Source of the DNA: Glandiceps talaboti
Lineage: Eukaryota > Hemichordata > Enteropneusta > Spengelidae
NCBI RefSeq assembly: GCF_964340395.1
Contig: NC_135570.1
Span: 12,830,822 to 12,894,821, forward strand
Reading direction: 5' to 3'
Length of the DNA stretch: 64,000 nt
Shown here one piece after another: positions 1 to 13,770 of this stretch. The translations under genes were made by a program, and so were the position numbers. The number at the start of each line of letters is the position of its first letter. The stretch's first letter is position 1. The notes under the pieces were generated by a model. The model searched no databases. It was given only the letters and a program-made list of their open reading frames with translations, and was not told where the DNA came from.

Positions 1-640
1 GTCTTGGAAACACTAGTAGGCTTTTGTATGGGATGTGGCAATGGCAAAGGAATTTCTGGAAAGAGCCAGTGTTATCAAGGAAGCTGTAATGACAAGGACA
101 AGTTTGTTAAGTCTAAGTAGACTGGTTTATCATGGAAATTGAGTCGGGAAGGAAAATTTGAAGAGAATGAGTAAAGTATTGGATGTTACTATCAGAAGGG
201 GGAGGCTGTGAAGGACAACAGCTCTGGTTTATCATGGAAGCTGTGTTTAGAAAGAATAAACTTGGAAGGACAACATGGCCTGATTTATTGTGGAAGCGAT
301 GCTTGGAAAGAGTAAACTTGAAAGGACAACATGGCCTAATTTATTGTGGAAGCGATGTTTAGAAAGGATAAACTTGGAAGGACAACATGGCCTGGTATAT
401 CATGGAAGCTGTGTTTAGAAAGGATAAACTTGGAAGGACAACATGGCCTGGTATATCATGGAAGCTGTGTTTAGAAAGGATAAACTTGGAAGGACAACAT
501 GGCCTGGTATATCATGGAAGCTGTGTTTAGAAAGGATAAACTTGGAAAGACAACATGGCCTGGTGTATCATGGAAACTGTGTTTGGAAAGAATAAATTGG
601 GAGGACCTCTGATCGTGATGCTATGTTTGGAAGGAGAAAC
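1..640. repeat. 56-bp minisatellite
   Basis: Tandem units with the core GGACAACATGGCCTGGTATA recur at a 56-bp step between about 211 and 600. The AGAAAGGATA word sits at 361, 417, 473 and 529. Units before 211 are decayed and run off the window edge. Central copies are nearly identical, outer ones diverged. Confidence 0.9.
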
Positions 641-1959
641 TTAATTGAAAAACTGTGAATTCTATTTTTAGTGAATGGAGGAAGGTCCAAGAAGTCATAG
701 AAATTTAGTTTGAAGAAGTCCAGATCTGTGGTATTTCAACAATGCAGTACATACATAGAGATAGCAGTTGTGACATGGGATAGAAATTACTGGAAGAGTG
801 TGATGGAAATTGTGTTCCACTATGTTCTCCAAATAAAATAATGTATTCACATTGTGGTGTGAAGAAAGAAAAGTTCCGTCCCATCATTGTAAAACACCTA
901 CACTGTTCAGTCAGGCATATGGTAAATGAAATGATACATTTGTGATACTGTAGGACTTTGAAGTGAGACTGCTTATCTTCTTTGCATGTCTACTTCTACA
1001 AATGTAGCCTGCTAACAATCAAGGCAAGAGTATTATAGCACCAGCTTCAACTTCCATTTTAATGCTACTATATATTCAATAGGGCATAATAGTAATCAGG
1101 AGTTTGTTGTTTTAAAATCCAATTTTGTTTTTCCTGGGCTAGGGTCATCTTTCTTCTAATACCCTCATTTCTAGGTTAGTCTGTGGGAAATAGATTATGT
1201 GCTGGAAAAATAAATTGTGAATCCGTAAGGGTATATCAAATTTATAAAGTTGCTTGAAAAACTGTAAAACTGGTTAATCTCAAAATCTTGTAACAGAAAG
1301 AAGATGTTGGCTCTTATTACAATGATTGGTGTGTCTCTGTGTATCATCATATACATGTATATGTTGTGGACACTGGACAAGTCATGTATAAGAGACGATA
1401 CAACAGCTGTAGAGTGTGTCCCAGTTTTATGGCAGATCCATGTCAACCTAATTGTGTCACTAACACTGTAATAGATACAGGGTAAAGATGGGAACACTCT
1501 CATGAGGAAAGAAACAGTGAACAGTTGTGAAATTGCCATTTCAATGGGGTCATGAGGGGATAGGGATATACCATTAATTTTTAGGAGAGACATTTCATAA
1601 TGGAGGGACATATTTTCATCCCCTAAGGAGTAACTATTAAACTTATCCATTCTTCTTCTTAGCTGTTTCATATTATAAAAGTTATAATATCAAATTTATT
1701 TCAAAATTTTGTGATTTTTGGCCAAACATAGTTGAGTTGAGGAAAGGATGCTGTCTTACCCCTTTCTATGTTAAAATGGTACAACCCTGTGAAATATGTG
1801 TTTGTGGTTTTGCTAATTGGGAAATTCCTGGAGTTGAAACCACAATTCATCTCCTGATGTGCAGTGAGCTAGTGATACTGCCCTCCTATCAGTGATGAAA
1901 ATGCTACAAGTACAACAATGAAAGTGATACCCCAACACGGTCATTTAGTTAGACCAACA

Positions 1960-2720
1960 CATCTGGACATACAACTTAACTTCACACTCTACAAACATAG
2001 TTGGACTCTGTGGCCAACCACAGAAGTTTTCCCTCGGTTTGAATGAACGTCTGTTAATGATCTCATACAGCATAACTTGGTGAGGTTATGTGTTGAAAAT
2101 TGCCGGTCTTTTGGACCAACCACATACATGTACATTGAACATGTAAGCTTTCCCTCTATGTGCAAATGATTTGTACATCACAACTCATATACATTGACTA
2201 TATTGTCAGTTTATCTCAGTATCTAGCTAGCTACTGAAGTTTCCCATCTTTTGGGAATATGTGTGTAAACCATTGGTGATCCGATACAGCATACAGTAAC
2301 TAGCCTTGAATCCCAGCAATGGGGATTTAGAATTTTGTTTTCCCGTCATAGTAACTCATTTAGGTTATATGTTGAAAATTGTCAGTCTGTCAGTCCAACA
2401 ACAGAACTTTTCCCTCTCTTGAGAGAATATATGTTAGTGATTCCAAACAGTACAGCCTAGCCCTTCAGATTGTATGTTATTAAACTTTTGCAAGTCTTTC
2501 TATCCAGCATGTGTAGTTTTTCTTCTCCTTACAGAATGTGATAGCGAGGTTATATCACAGGTCATTGAAGTTATAAATTGACTATTGCCAGATTTTCTGT
2601 CCAACATGAGTAGTTTTGGGGAATCCGTAGTATGTGTTAGTGATTTTATACAGAGATGAAGTGTTGCAAGTGATATACTGTATATCGCCAGTATTTTGGC
2701 TTGAACTTCTAGCTTGATTA
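1960..2720. repeat. Degenerate roughly 100-130 bp tandem repeat
   Basis: Phrases like CCAACCACAGAAGTTTTCCC, then a version of TGTTAGTGATTCCATACAG, then TTATGTGTTGAAAATTG recur about six times (near 2013, 2110, 2237, 2396, 2502 and 2602). Spacing varies and identity is low, so this is an old array. Confidence 0.55.
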
Positions 2721-5700
2721 ACTCCACAGCAGGCTTCAACTGAAATATGTCAACATAGTAACAAAATTTGAAAAAAAGGAACCACTCCACAACTTCAGTT
2801 GATGTGAATCATTTGTGAATTAGTAAATAATGCATAAAAAGGTATTTCAACCATCAAAGAGAAATGTTTTTATGTAACTCTGATAACAGAATGGATCATG
2901 TATCCATACTAAATTTGATAACATAATGGTGTCAAATATCAGTAACATATATGAAATGTATATTGTCAATAGACTATCCACAAAATGTAATCATTACTGT
3001 TCAGTTATATAACTAAAATGTGATGTGTGTATGTGACTGACATTACAAATGTGATGTTAGACTGTATGATTGTCATTTTCTTCAGCCCTATCAAGCTTCC
3101 ACTACTACATGTCTTTGACTGCCGTTACAAATGTGTCTATACACCTGATGTTACAAGAAAACATGGAAATAATATTCATTCTCAGTGTATACATATTTGT
3201 ATGAAAATTTGTCAAAAATATATCTTCAGCAAACAATGTTTTCTTGATGTATACTTTAGAATTATGATTTCCTAAGGTTTGACCAAAGAATATATTTTAT
3301 ACATGACTATATAATGTTGTAGATTTATGTCTGGTATATTTTGATTGAAAAGATGATTGGCAATCTTGAAAACAGAAAAATTGACATACATGTACAGTTA
3401 GCTGTTTTGTGCTGTGTCTTGTTGGTAGGAAGTATACTGTATATTAGGTGTACCATAGTGTTACTAAAAATCTATTGAAATAAAAATGATGTTGGTTGGT
3501 GTAAAAACAAATTGACAAAATTGCATTTGAAAAATGGTAGGTTTTTGTTTTGTTTTTGTATAGCAAATAATGAATGTGTTATTTTATCCAGAATCTTGTA
3601 TGATGTACTTAGGATGTCATATTTGTAGTGTAACAAAAAATCTACTGGGAATTCTGTCATTTAATCCGATTTATTATAATTTCCCCAGAGATAGTTTTAT
3701 TTTTTTTCATGCAATTATTCCCATTGTCAGCTGGTAATGCAATTAGCCTTTATTTGTACAGGTCTTCCTTTGAAATATTGGTAATTAGTGAAATCAAAAC
3801 TTTACAAAAAAATCCATAGATAATTCTTTCATGCATAATTTAAACATTTGAAACAATAACAAGAGACAGTTCGTTCTACAGTATGATAATTTCTGTTATT
3901 GAATTGGTTTATTTTCCCTGACGGATTTCTGAATTAGCATAATGTATGCATTTCTTAGGTATTGGAGGCCATAAATTACACAGTTGCTACTATAAAATCA
4001 ATCCCTTTAATACTTAATGTTTCATGGCCTCCAGGGTCGGAGGAACGTTACCCTTGATATTTTGGAAAAGCTTTCACTGAAATCCTCCCTGTGTGTATAT
4101 GGCTGGGAAAGAAATCAAGTTGATGATAAAAGTAATACTGATAGGGTGAAATTCTCTGAGAGAAGTTGAGATTGGGGTATTCCACTGTGATGCAGGGATG
4201 ACCTGCCCTTGGTTGGAGATGGGCCTCTTTGAGTACATACATAAACTTCATCATGTGTATACGTAGTAGACACTGTATCGTGACTGGGCTTCTGTGTAGG
4301 GTTTATCAGTGGTCTCACTCAGGAAGCTCTCCCACCACTTTCACATCCTCTACGTTCCTGTATATATCCATTTCAACACGTCTTATCTCCTGAGAGACAA
4401 AAAACATAAGATCAATTTCATGTCAAAGCAAGAAACTGTTTTGATGGGAGAGCTAACGAGGAAAAAAAAAGAAGGGGATCATCGAAAAGAAGATAGTCGG
4501 ACAACAAGCTAGCATCAACAACATCCTTTGGACCTTGGAACTGTTTCTGTATATTTTTAGCTACAAAGTTTATTTTACTCCATTGGATTTCGCTGCTGTT
4601 GTAAAAACCTTATGGATGACCAAAGTGATACATGCTCCGTTTCAAGCCTTATTCTGGAGGATATTTTCCTATGTTTGGAAAACTCATTCCAGCTGCTGGA
4701 GAGCGCTAGCCTGGAGGGAATCACAGAAGATGTCCATGAAACACAGGTCCTTAATCTTATAATTATTTCTCTGCATGAATGGAAATTAAATGAAATTGAT
4801 CACATTCCTGTCACTTGGATTTCGATAATGACAGAGATGTCACGTTTTTTCACTCCCATTGTGGTTTTGTTGTGAGAGTGAGCAGAAGTGAACCATAATA
4901 TTATGATGTGTACATACCACATATCCATGCCATATATGATGCCTTGCATGATACCCTGAAACTGTGTCAGGTCAACTCATCAGTAATTAGGGTAGGCTAA
5001 ACATATCAACCAATTCCATTTTAAGAATGAACAACTCCCCATCATTTTGTAATACTAGCAGCTGTATTATACCTAGGTCATTTCCTGAGGATTTGAAAAG
5101 AAAATTCATCGACATCTTTAACTGTCAACAGTACAGGGATGTCAACAATACAGTGACTTTTTGTATCAGTATGCATCTGTGTCCCAAGGCTCGGGTCTCG
5201 TTAATTATCCATGAAATACCATTTATCTTTTTGGGAAAAAATAGAATATTTTCACATAAATCTTCATGATGGATGAAATTGATTGATTAGCAAGCTTTGA
5301 AATTATTCTGAAATGTACTTATTGACCTGAAATCGACTTCTAACCGCTCAATTAAAGAGGTGTTTGAAGAATTTTATAGGTCCCTTTAACAGCTGTTTCA
5401 AGGCCATGGTCAAATTTCGTGATCATTCCAGGACTTCAGAATATTCAAAACCAATATCGGTTGATAAAGGAGGATATAATTCTATAGGAGGAAAGGAAAC
5501 CTTACTGGATAAGGAGAGGAGTGCTTGGTATAAACATATAAATAATTTATGAAAATTCCTGGTCATTTTATTTTTCACAAGTTACAGTTATTTGAATATT
5601 TAGGTGCTTGTGTCTACAAATGTGTGTTTGTTTTATGGCTATAGTGTATGCATGGTATTATAATATGTAGATTTAGCACATAGTGTGTACATAACAGAAT

Positions 5701-7586
5701 GGCTATTGTAACTTGTCATTGATCACTGTTCTTCAGTGTTCATGATATTGTGAATGTGTAATTGATTTTCAGCTATGCATTCTCTGAAAAAAGCTATTGT
5801 GAGATTATACTCTTATGCATTTCTGTTGTAGTAAAAATACACCGAGATAAAAGTGGTTGTCAGATATAGGATTTATGATGTGTTGATTAGGTGCAGGGAA
5901 CTATATTGTAGATTGATGTCACAGTATAAAATATTAAAATTTTTAACGATTCAAACCATCCCAATTTTTTTAGTAAGATTATTGTCGTGATGAATCAGGC
6001 AAAGTGTATTTTAATTTAGATTTTTAAAAAAAATTATTATACTTAAATTTTTTTTTTTTAAATTAAAAAAATTATCTGGCCCTATCGAGTTCTTGCTGCG
6101 TGACTCAATGTTACTATTTTTTTTTAAGAGCAATATCTCATATGACTTGAAATTTTGCCAAAAAACGTGAGAATTACACAAAAATAGAGAAATGTCATGA
6201 CCCCCCTCCCCTTCCAATTTAAAAAAAAATAAAGTAGAGGAGAAAAGTTTAAAGATATGACCCAACCTATTTCTCTAACGGTATGCAATTGGTATGTCAC
6301 CATTTATTTTTCTTGGCCTTAACCATGCCCAGTATATCTTATCTTGTGTTGTAGGGTTAAATAGCCAAGATACAATATACAGCACTATTTGACTTCACAT
6401 TGTCGTTCACCAAATTGGGTAAAGTGACATTGGCAGCCAAATAGCATACATTTGTATCACTGATTCTGTAGGCTAAGGGTTAAATAAGTTATTGCTGTTT
6501 GAGTATAACCTCACCACTCTGAATTGTCAGACTTACTGCGTAGATAAAGAAAGTGAAATGTAGACTCAGCTAGGCACGTTTATGACCTGGAGACAAACCG
6601 TACGTACATCAAGTGTCATAGTGAGATAGCACTATATGTTATCATTCTATGTCTGGTCTGTTTGCGTACGATAATGGACTATGACAGAACCCCATGCTGC
6701 ATGACTGCAAGTGTGGCGTATCGAGGTATTCGCATGAGTGCAACTGTACTTTCATGAGTGCAGCAAGTAAAAAGTGCTGCAGAAAACATTGCAAGCACGG
6801 GTGCTAATACCCTTGAGTACCCCATACCATTACTCGCGCGTAATGGGATTCTTTTATTAATATATGTCGGAGAAAGCACATTTCAGTAAAAATCACATTC
6901 TGAGATCCTACGATTTCCTGTACAATGCTCATTTGCATATCATTTGCATACAGGTATGCAATCATGTTTTCATTATTGTACTGTACAGTGCAAATATCAC
7001 TAGTATGGGTTGTATCAATGCAAGTAATCACTAGTACATTAGTAGTAAGTGGCAGATACCTCATTGTACGATTACTATTATCTGTGTAATAGTCTGTAAC
7101 TGTTCATAAACCAGCTATCCTTGGTTAGACCTTGGTGAGAAGTAAGTTAAAACTAGATTGGTGATTTTCTGGTTCCAATGGTATAGTTTCTTGTTGAGGT
7201 CTGTATAATCCGTATGTGTTACATCAAATCCCATATTTAAAAGTGTCTTCTCTAGAAATAATATAAGTTTGATAATTTTGCTGAAATTGCAGAAAATGGA
7301 CTTTGAATGTCTCAGTTGAAAAATAAAAATGGAATGTTTATTTGCAGAAAACTTCAGTTTAATAGAAGAACTTTTGTGAAAAAACCCACTGAGGTGTGAA
7401 ACTGGTCTGAAGTCAAAGATTTTGACTTCTGTACTCATTTATTGGAAATAGAAGATATTTGTTGAATTTTAGGACAAAACTGTATTTGTGAGATGTAAAT
7501 CTAAAGAGAAAACTGTGTCCAATTTGCTTTGAGATATTATTATGAAACCTTGTCTAATCAACTTGTGATTTGAATCTGGCTTACAG

Positions 7587-7685
7587 AATGGATTGAATGC
7601 CCTACATCTGAGTTCAAAGGAAGGACACATCAATATTGTAGCAGAGTTGCTGAAGAGAGGTGCCAATGTTGATGCAGCCACTAAG
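7587..7685 (+). CDS. ANK: Ankyrin exon: ANK repeat 2
   Basis: A 99-bp phase-0 exon with acceptor TTACAG and donor GTGAGT. It opens [18 protein letters not shown] and ends DAATK, an exact 33-residue ankyrin repeat with the TALH-type turn (here NALH) and the inner-helix GH. The NGLNALHL opening is the hallmark of repeat 2 in animal ankyrins, so repeat 1 must lie in an upstream exon. It forms part of the first membrane-protein-binding surface of the solenoid. Confidence 0.95.
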
Positions 7686-7749
7686 GTGAGTTCATGTCAA
7701 CATTCTCGAATTCACTGCCTTTGCCAAAGATAGCAAGTGGTAACTACTC

Positions 7750-7992
7750 GAGCTCTGCAACTTCATTTTATAAGCCTGAGGGTTCCCTACTAATGTTTTT
7801 GTTACGGGTGGTAAGTAGGTAAAATCTACCGGAGCTCTGCCATCATTTGATGAACCTGAGAGTTCCCTACTACTGAATTTGTTATGGGTGGTAAGAAGGA
7901 AAAATCTACTGGACTTCCTCAGTTATTTTACTAGGATTCCTTACAGGTGTTTCTGTTTGGTGATATGTGGGTAAAATGTACCTAAGTTCACC
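7750..7992. repeat. 82-bp tandem repeat, three copies
   Basis: GAGCTCTGC recurs at 7750 and 7832, with a third diverged unit from about 7912. Each unit carries GAGGGTTCCCTACTA-like and TTGTTATGGGTGGTAAG-like words. A related sequence on the opposite strand lies at 13590-13770, so this is a dispersed family. Confidence 0.75.
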
Positions 7993-8719
7993 ATTCCCCA
8001 TATACATGTATACTTGTGTAGTGATCAAACAAATGATGACATATGTTTTCTCTTTCCACTTGTACTTCAGTGTACTTGACCTTTCTATGTATAATGGGTC
8101 TTCACAGTTTCACCAGAGGCCATTGTAAGGAATGTTTTCGATACACGTAGAGTTCAACATTTAAACAGACCATACTAGAACTGTATCCAGTGTAGCATGG
8201 AATCCCTAAGGTCAAAAATCTTACCATTGCATTACACACTAGAGCACTAATCCAATGTAGCCTAGAATTTGCAAGTTGAAATACTTCCCATGTCATGCGA
8301 GAACAACAGCTGAAGTCACTCAGAACCCTCACCCCCCAAGTTTAGCAAAACAAAAAAGGGACGAATTGCCATAAACTTTGAAACTTTACTGAATATTTTT
8401 TTAGTCATAAAAGGAGTGATTCACCCTACTTTTGACATAGACATGTAGACATTTGTTGACCTGACATGAACGACATACTCCCTCTTATAAGTTTAGTTGA
8501 TCATAAAGTTGAAATATTAGGCCTTCTGTGCGTAGACACTTCATCCGATATACCAGATATTGCTTAGGATCTTTCCTTGGGGATTCATCATAGACAACAT
8601 ACTGGTATAGTGCCTACTCACATGATGCAGGAGTCACTTTGACATTTAAAACTTTGAAAGAAGAACTGTGGTAATCATATTCAGTTTATTATATATCGCA
8701 AAATTAGTATATTTCAGGA

Positions 8720-8946
8720 GAGGGTTGTCAGTGGCGAAGTGGTTAAACCACTTGCCTCTTACCACTGATGTTTGAACCTATTCAGGGTTTGATTAAATTG
8801 ACTATACTGTAAGTAAGAACTAAAGAAGAGTGTCGTGTAATTTGACTCTACTGAACAGCACAGGTTTTCCCCGGGTACTCTGGTTTCCTCCTTCATTAAC
8901 ACTGAACCTTACTCCTGTTATTTGGCAATACCTGTTGGATGGTGAA

Positions 8947-8985
<39 letters not shown>

Positions 8986-8990
8986 ATTTC
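8720..8990 (+). mobile_element. tRNA-derived SINE with (TAAA)n tail
   Basis: Near 8730, TGGCGAAGTGG matches the A box of the tRNA-type pol III promoter. About 40 bases on, TGTTTGAACC is a degenerate B box. A tRNA-unrelated body with TTCCCCGGGTACTCTGG follows, ending in about eleven TAAA units (8941-8985). The short word ATTTCAG occurs on both sides and may be a target duplication. The family is not named here. Confidence 0.75.
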
Positions 8991-9743
8991 AGACTATGTT
9001 CTACAGGGAAATTGCAGTGCAAAGAATAGCATTAGGAAAATTCATGTATGTGAAAGAAAGTTGGAAAACACTTCATTAAATATTAAATCAAGTTAAAATT
9101 ATTAGGCTGTAGAATCATCAGAAACATGTTCATAGAACTTGATATATTCATATGAAATATAATTTTTGCCAAAATGAATAATATTTATTATCATCATTGT
9201 AATATCCTGTGGCTTAAGTTATGATTGAAACTTATCAAAAGAAATAAATTTTAACACAAAGAGTAAAAAAATGGGAAAAATGTTATTTTGATTTTGATTC
9301 TTATCAGTTATGAAATTTTTATAGTTTGCATTCTACAACTTTGTTATCAAGAAATCAACACCCATGTCTTATATAACATGGAGCTGTCAAATCTTACAAA
9401 GAACTGTCAATGTAAGACGGTGGTTGGCCCCCAAACATATTGCCATGCCCTCATATTGGGCATAACTTAGATAGTTGTAAGTTGGGAATCCAAATAAATA
9501 CCACCATGAACTGTCCTTTTATGATAGCCCTGTCATTTGACCCTAGGTTTTAAATACTCAATGTGGATTAGGAGATATAGAAAGTTGTAGGAATAACATG
9601 CGGTGTATAGTTGTAATGAGTAAATAAATACATAGTTACACCTTGGTGAGATAAGTGACAAACAAAATTGTTTTCTTACATGGCAGGATATTTTGTTGTT
9701 AGCTCTGGAATTTACAAGTAAATTGTCACACAAAAAAAATGGC

Positions 9744-9747
<4 letters not shown>

Positions 9748-9793
<46 letters not shown>

Positions 9794-10004
9794 TGCACGC
9801 ACCCACTGAACATGCACATCTGCACATACAGTATACACACACACACACATACATACATACATACATACATACATACATACATACATACATACATACATAC
9901 ACACAGACACAGACACAGACACACATGCACATAAACACGTGCACTCACACACACACACACACACAAATGCACACACATGCACACACGCACACACACACAC
10001 ACTA
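9748..10004. repeat. CA / CATA compound microsatellite
   Basis: About 21 CA units, then CATA units at 9848-9900, CAGACA units and further CA tracts. The long open frames here (Cys-Val or His-Thr rich) are products of the simple repeat. Confidence 0.97.
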
Positions 10005-10567
10005 GTAATACATACTTCAGCACTGTGACAGAGCAAACAATAAATGGTGACTTTTTGTTAGATTTCCCCTATCTGTATTTAGTATACATTTCAGAATTTT
10101 ATTTAATGTATTTCTATATAATAGTTGAACAATGAAAAGGATTAAAAGATTAGTCCTGTTAAACAGAAAGGAAGTGTTAGTTTAATCTTAAAGTGTTTAC
10201 AGTTGAATAAAAGTAATCACATTTTCTTCTGGGAAAACCTGGAACACATTGTTTCCTTGTTATTTCATCAAAGTCTGCACTCTGTTTAAACTCAGGAAAT
10301 GTTATAATGAATACTTTCCTTCTTCCCTGGTTTTATCACGTTAAATGATTTCCAGGCATCACGATGGTATAGTATACATTGAATGAAGTACTGTTATTTT
10401 ACAATAGCAAGTAGAGTCAGATGTGAAAGAAGTCTTGTAGAAAGTAAAACTGCGTCTGTCTCCCATCATAGGACTATAATAGTCTAGGTGTTGAGAGCCA
10501 CTATAAATAAGCTAGCAGTTACGGAGATTAAAAACACACACTTAGTTGTCTATATTGGCCAATCTAC

Positions 10568-11008
10568 TACTGTGGAAACCAAACTTTCAGCTTACTAAGA
10601 TAGTCACAAACTAAAACTATTGTTACAACAGTGGAAACCAAACTTTTGGCTTACTAAGATAGACACAAACTAAAACTATTGTTACAACAGTGGAAACCAA
10701 ACTTTTGGCTTACTAACATATACACAAACTAAACCTATTGTTGTTAGATGTGGTAGACTACACAATTACAAGTGGGTGATAGCTGTGTATTTGTTGTGTA
10801 GATATGATCACCCTGTGATCAACATAGTGTAAATACTGTTTAAAATCCCCAAAAATGTACACTGCAAGATTATACAAGTCGTCAGAATAGCCTCCATACT
10901 GTGAGTATAATTAAACCAGTGTCTGTTTATTAATTCATATTAAGATGTCTAATGAAAGTTTTAGTTTGTGTTTATCTTAGTAAGCCAAAAGCTTGGTTTC
11001 CACTGTTG
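10568..11008. mobile_element. Non-autonomous TIR element, copy 1
   Basis: The left arm, with GTGGAAACCAAACTTT and CACAAACTAAAACTATTG, is present three times at a 59-bp step (10572, 10631, 10690). The reverse complement of the same arm occurs once at 10955-11008. The roughly 200-bp interior is non-coding. A diverged relative lies at 37471-37902, so this is a dispersed inverted-repeat element, not a chance palindrome. Confidence 0.7.
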
Positions 11009-11568
11009 TATATGAATCATACGCATGTCACAGTCTGAAAATTCTACTTAGCGATCAAATCAGTTTCTGATTTATTGTGAAATGAATTACCAGAGGGACA
11101 TTTTTATGGCAGTAAACTAATTCAGTTATCAGTGAATTGAAGTAATGGTTGTGTTTGGATAGGTTGAGTTATCAGGGTCATCTTTAGTTTTTCTGTACAA
11201 CAAGATGTTATTTTAGAATGGAATCTACACTTGCTAGCAAATTGCTTCTTGAGTTCATGTATCAGTAAAATAAGCATGTTGAGAAACCCAAAAAATTGAC
11301 CAATAAAAACAAGTCCTAAAAGTTGTACAATTGTATTAAAATGCAAAGTATAATGATTAAAATTAAAATGTCATTTACGAGGAACGTAATAAAAGACAGG
11401 TACATAAAAATAATAACAAATAAACAAAAGACATGTAAATTATAATAACAAACAGCAAACAAAAATGATCTTTTATATTTCGTAGTGGTAGAAAATATAA
11501 TGCACACATAGTATAGTATTGTACATGTACAGGAATACTAATACTACTTTAGTTGAATGGAAACGTAC

Positions 11569-11817
11569 AAGTTCATTCATTCATTCATTCATTCACTTAT
11601 CCATTCATTCATCCATCCATTTATTTATTTATTTCATTCACTCACTCATTCATTTACTCTTTCTTCATTCATTCAGTCTTTCACTCACTCACTCACTCAC
11701 TCACTCACTCACTCACTCACACTCACTCACTCACTCACTCACTCACTCACTCACTCACTCACTCACTCACTCACTCACTCATTCATTAACTCATTCATTC
11801 ATTCATTCATTCACTAT
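11569..11817. repeat. ATTC / ACTC tetranucleotide microsatellite
   Basis: CATT units on both flanks surround about 30 CACT units. Because the unit is 4 bp, all three forward frames stay open as His-Ser-Leu-Thr repeats, which are not genes. Confidence 0.97.
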
Positions 11818-13589
11818 ATAAAAAGAATTACTGCTGTAGGCTATGTTGTTAATAAATTGACTGTACTATAGAGTGACAGTAATAAGGGTGAGATGAATTC
11901 ATAAACTGCAGTGTACATGTAGTTGATGATTAAGACTAATCTTGATGGATTCTACGTACTTGGAATTGATAAATTGCATTTCAAGTTCTCATTCAGTCAG
12001 GTTGGCCTTTTTAAGTGCAATTTTCTCTCAAATTGAAATACTATGTGGCTTAAATAACTCTTTTTATTTTCATCATAAATTACAAGACAAATGAGAATGT
12101 AAGTAGTAATATACTTGAAGTTGTAACCCAAATAATAAGGTGAAAAGAAGTTTAAAGAATAGCTGTGAGTTAATAACAGTGAATGATTTCTTGAATAGAT
12201 TCTGTATAGTGTATGCATATTTGATGAATGCTCACCTTCTTTCATGGCCTACCTAGGTTGATCAACATTTGCAATACGAGATGGCAAAACAACTAAAATT
12301 GAAAAGGCTAGAGGGTATTGTTTAGTGGACGTGGGAAGTGTAGATGTAGTGTAGTAAGGATATAACACAGTGACAACACTGTTTAAAAGTTTTTCACTCC
12401 AGGGCAACCTTTTGTGTTCTGATTACACAAATTGGTTTTTAACAGAGTTGATGTTGGCAAGCCGGAGAAACTCTATCGTATAGTATGAACAGTTGTCAAA
12501 TTAAATTTACCACTTTGCCCCAAGGTAGAAATACTATATTGGTGTATCTTGACAAATATTGAACAAGAAACAGAAGTACTTTAAAAGATTCTCCTGAAAT
12601 GACCTGTTTGTGTGGCAATGAATTAAGCATGTGTTCTGTGTAATGTAGATTTGTCTCCAACGTTTCCTATTACAATCAAGCCCATGGCATACTTCCAGTT
12701 TGGTCAAAACAGTTGCTGCAATGTAAACTTGTGAACGTTTTTTTTGCTGATGACTTGTCGATGATATTGTAGAAAATGATTCAACCATGCTTACTTTTTA
12801 ACCTGATGCCTTTTTTGTTTTGCAAAATTGAAAAATTTAATGGTAAAGATTAGAAGTGATCAGATTGAAAAAATAATATTGTTCTCGCTATGAAAATGAA
12901 AAAATAAAAAGGAAGCCTGGAAGCCTGGAATCTATACTGTCCTGTTCTACAGTATAGCATTACATTGATGAGAAGTCTCTGTTCACCTTTATAAATATGA
13001 AAAGAACATTGAACAGATCCTCGAAGATAAAAAAAAAAAAAAAAAAAAAATTAAAGTGAAAAAAATCCTACCAACCCACCCTAGTTTGAAATTTGGCATT
13101 AATGGAACCACACAATTTTGGCCTAAGCAGAGTATGCATTGACTCAAAACAAAATTAGTAAACGAAATAATTAAATGAATAAATCATTAAATGGGTATTA
13201 AAGTAAAATAAAATGAACTGAGAAAGTATGTAACCTAGATTTGTGGGTAAACTCGATCACTACCAGTGTGTCATTATAGAGTGAAATGAAAGGTCATGAC
13301 CCTTGGTTTACCGCGAGAGTTGTAAGATGTCAAAAGGTCAGGAAACACATGTGTTACTATGTCTGTAAATCTCAGGTTTGATGTTTGGTTTAATTTAGCT
13401 GTACAGCTTGTACAGGAAATGTAGTCTGTATAAAAGTGATAATTTCGCACCTTATGGCAGCACATAGCCAAGATTTGACTATCTGGCTACACAAAGGAAT
13501 TTGTCCAAAAGTGACATAGATACACAGAGAGGGTGTTTTGTAATTTGGGAATCATGTTAATGTGACATAGGGAAAACAGGTAGATTTTA

Positions 13590-13770
13590 TTTACTTACCA
13601 AAAATCAAAGGTTGAGAACCCTGGTAAAATGACTTGGGAACTTTTACCTACCTACTACCCATAACAAAAACACTGGTAGGGAACCGTGGTAGGGAACCTG
13701 GTAAAATGACCAGGGAACTCTATAGATTTTTACCTACTTACCACCAAAAAATATGATGGTAGGTAGATGA
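13590..13770. repeat. Inverted relative of the 7750 repeat
   Basis: TTTTACCTACTTACCACC and TACCCATAACAAAAACA are the reverse complements of words in the 7750-7990 array. The GGTAGGGAACC word is repeated. This is a dispersed repeat inserted in opposite orientation about 5.8 kb away in the same intron. Confidence 0.6.

Larger units (their letters stand above)
1..7586 (+). other. 5' intron or upstream DNA before the first visible exon
   Basis: No exon with ankyrin repeat 1 was found by eye, and no convincing donor preceded by coding sequence. The stretch holds a 56-bp minisatellite (1-640), a degenerate roughly 100-130 bp repeat (about 1960-2720), AT-rich homopolymer tracts around 6010-6250, and two ATTTGCAT octamers near 6930-6955. 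It is most likely the large intron after the repeat-1 exon. Confidence 0.7.

Noticed and set aside
8725-8790. tRNA gene
   Set aside because: A and B boxes are present but the sequence does not fold as a full tRNA and continues into a SINE body with a TAAA tail.
9533-10036. Cys-Val and His-Thr rich frames on both strands
   Set aside because: Produced by CA and CATA microsatellites; the same applies at 18301-18745, 57669-58083 and 48581-48841.
11519-11871. Three overlapping His-Ser-Leu-Thr frames
   Set aside because: A 4-bp repeat leaves all frames open; not a coding signal.
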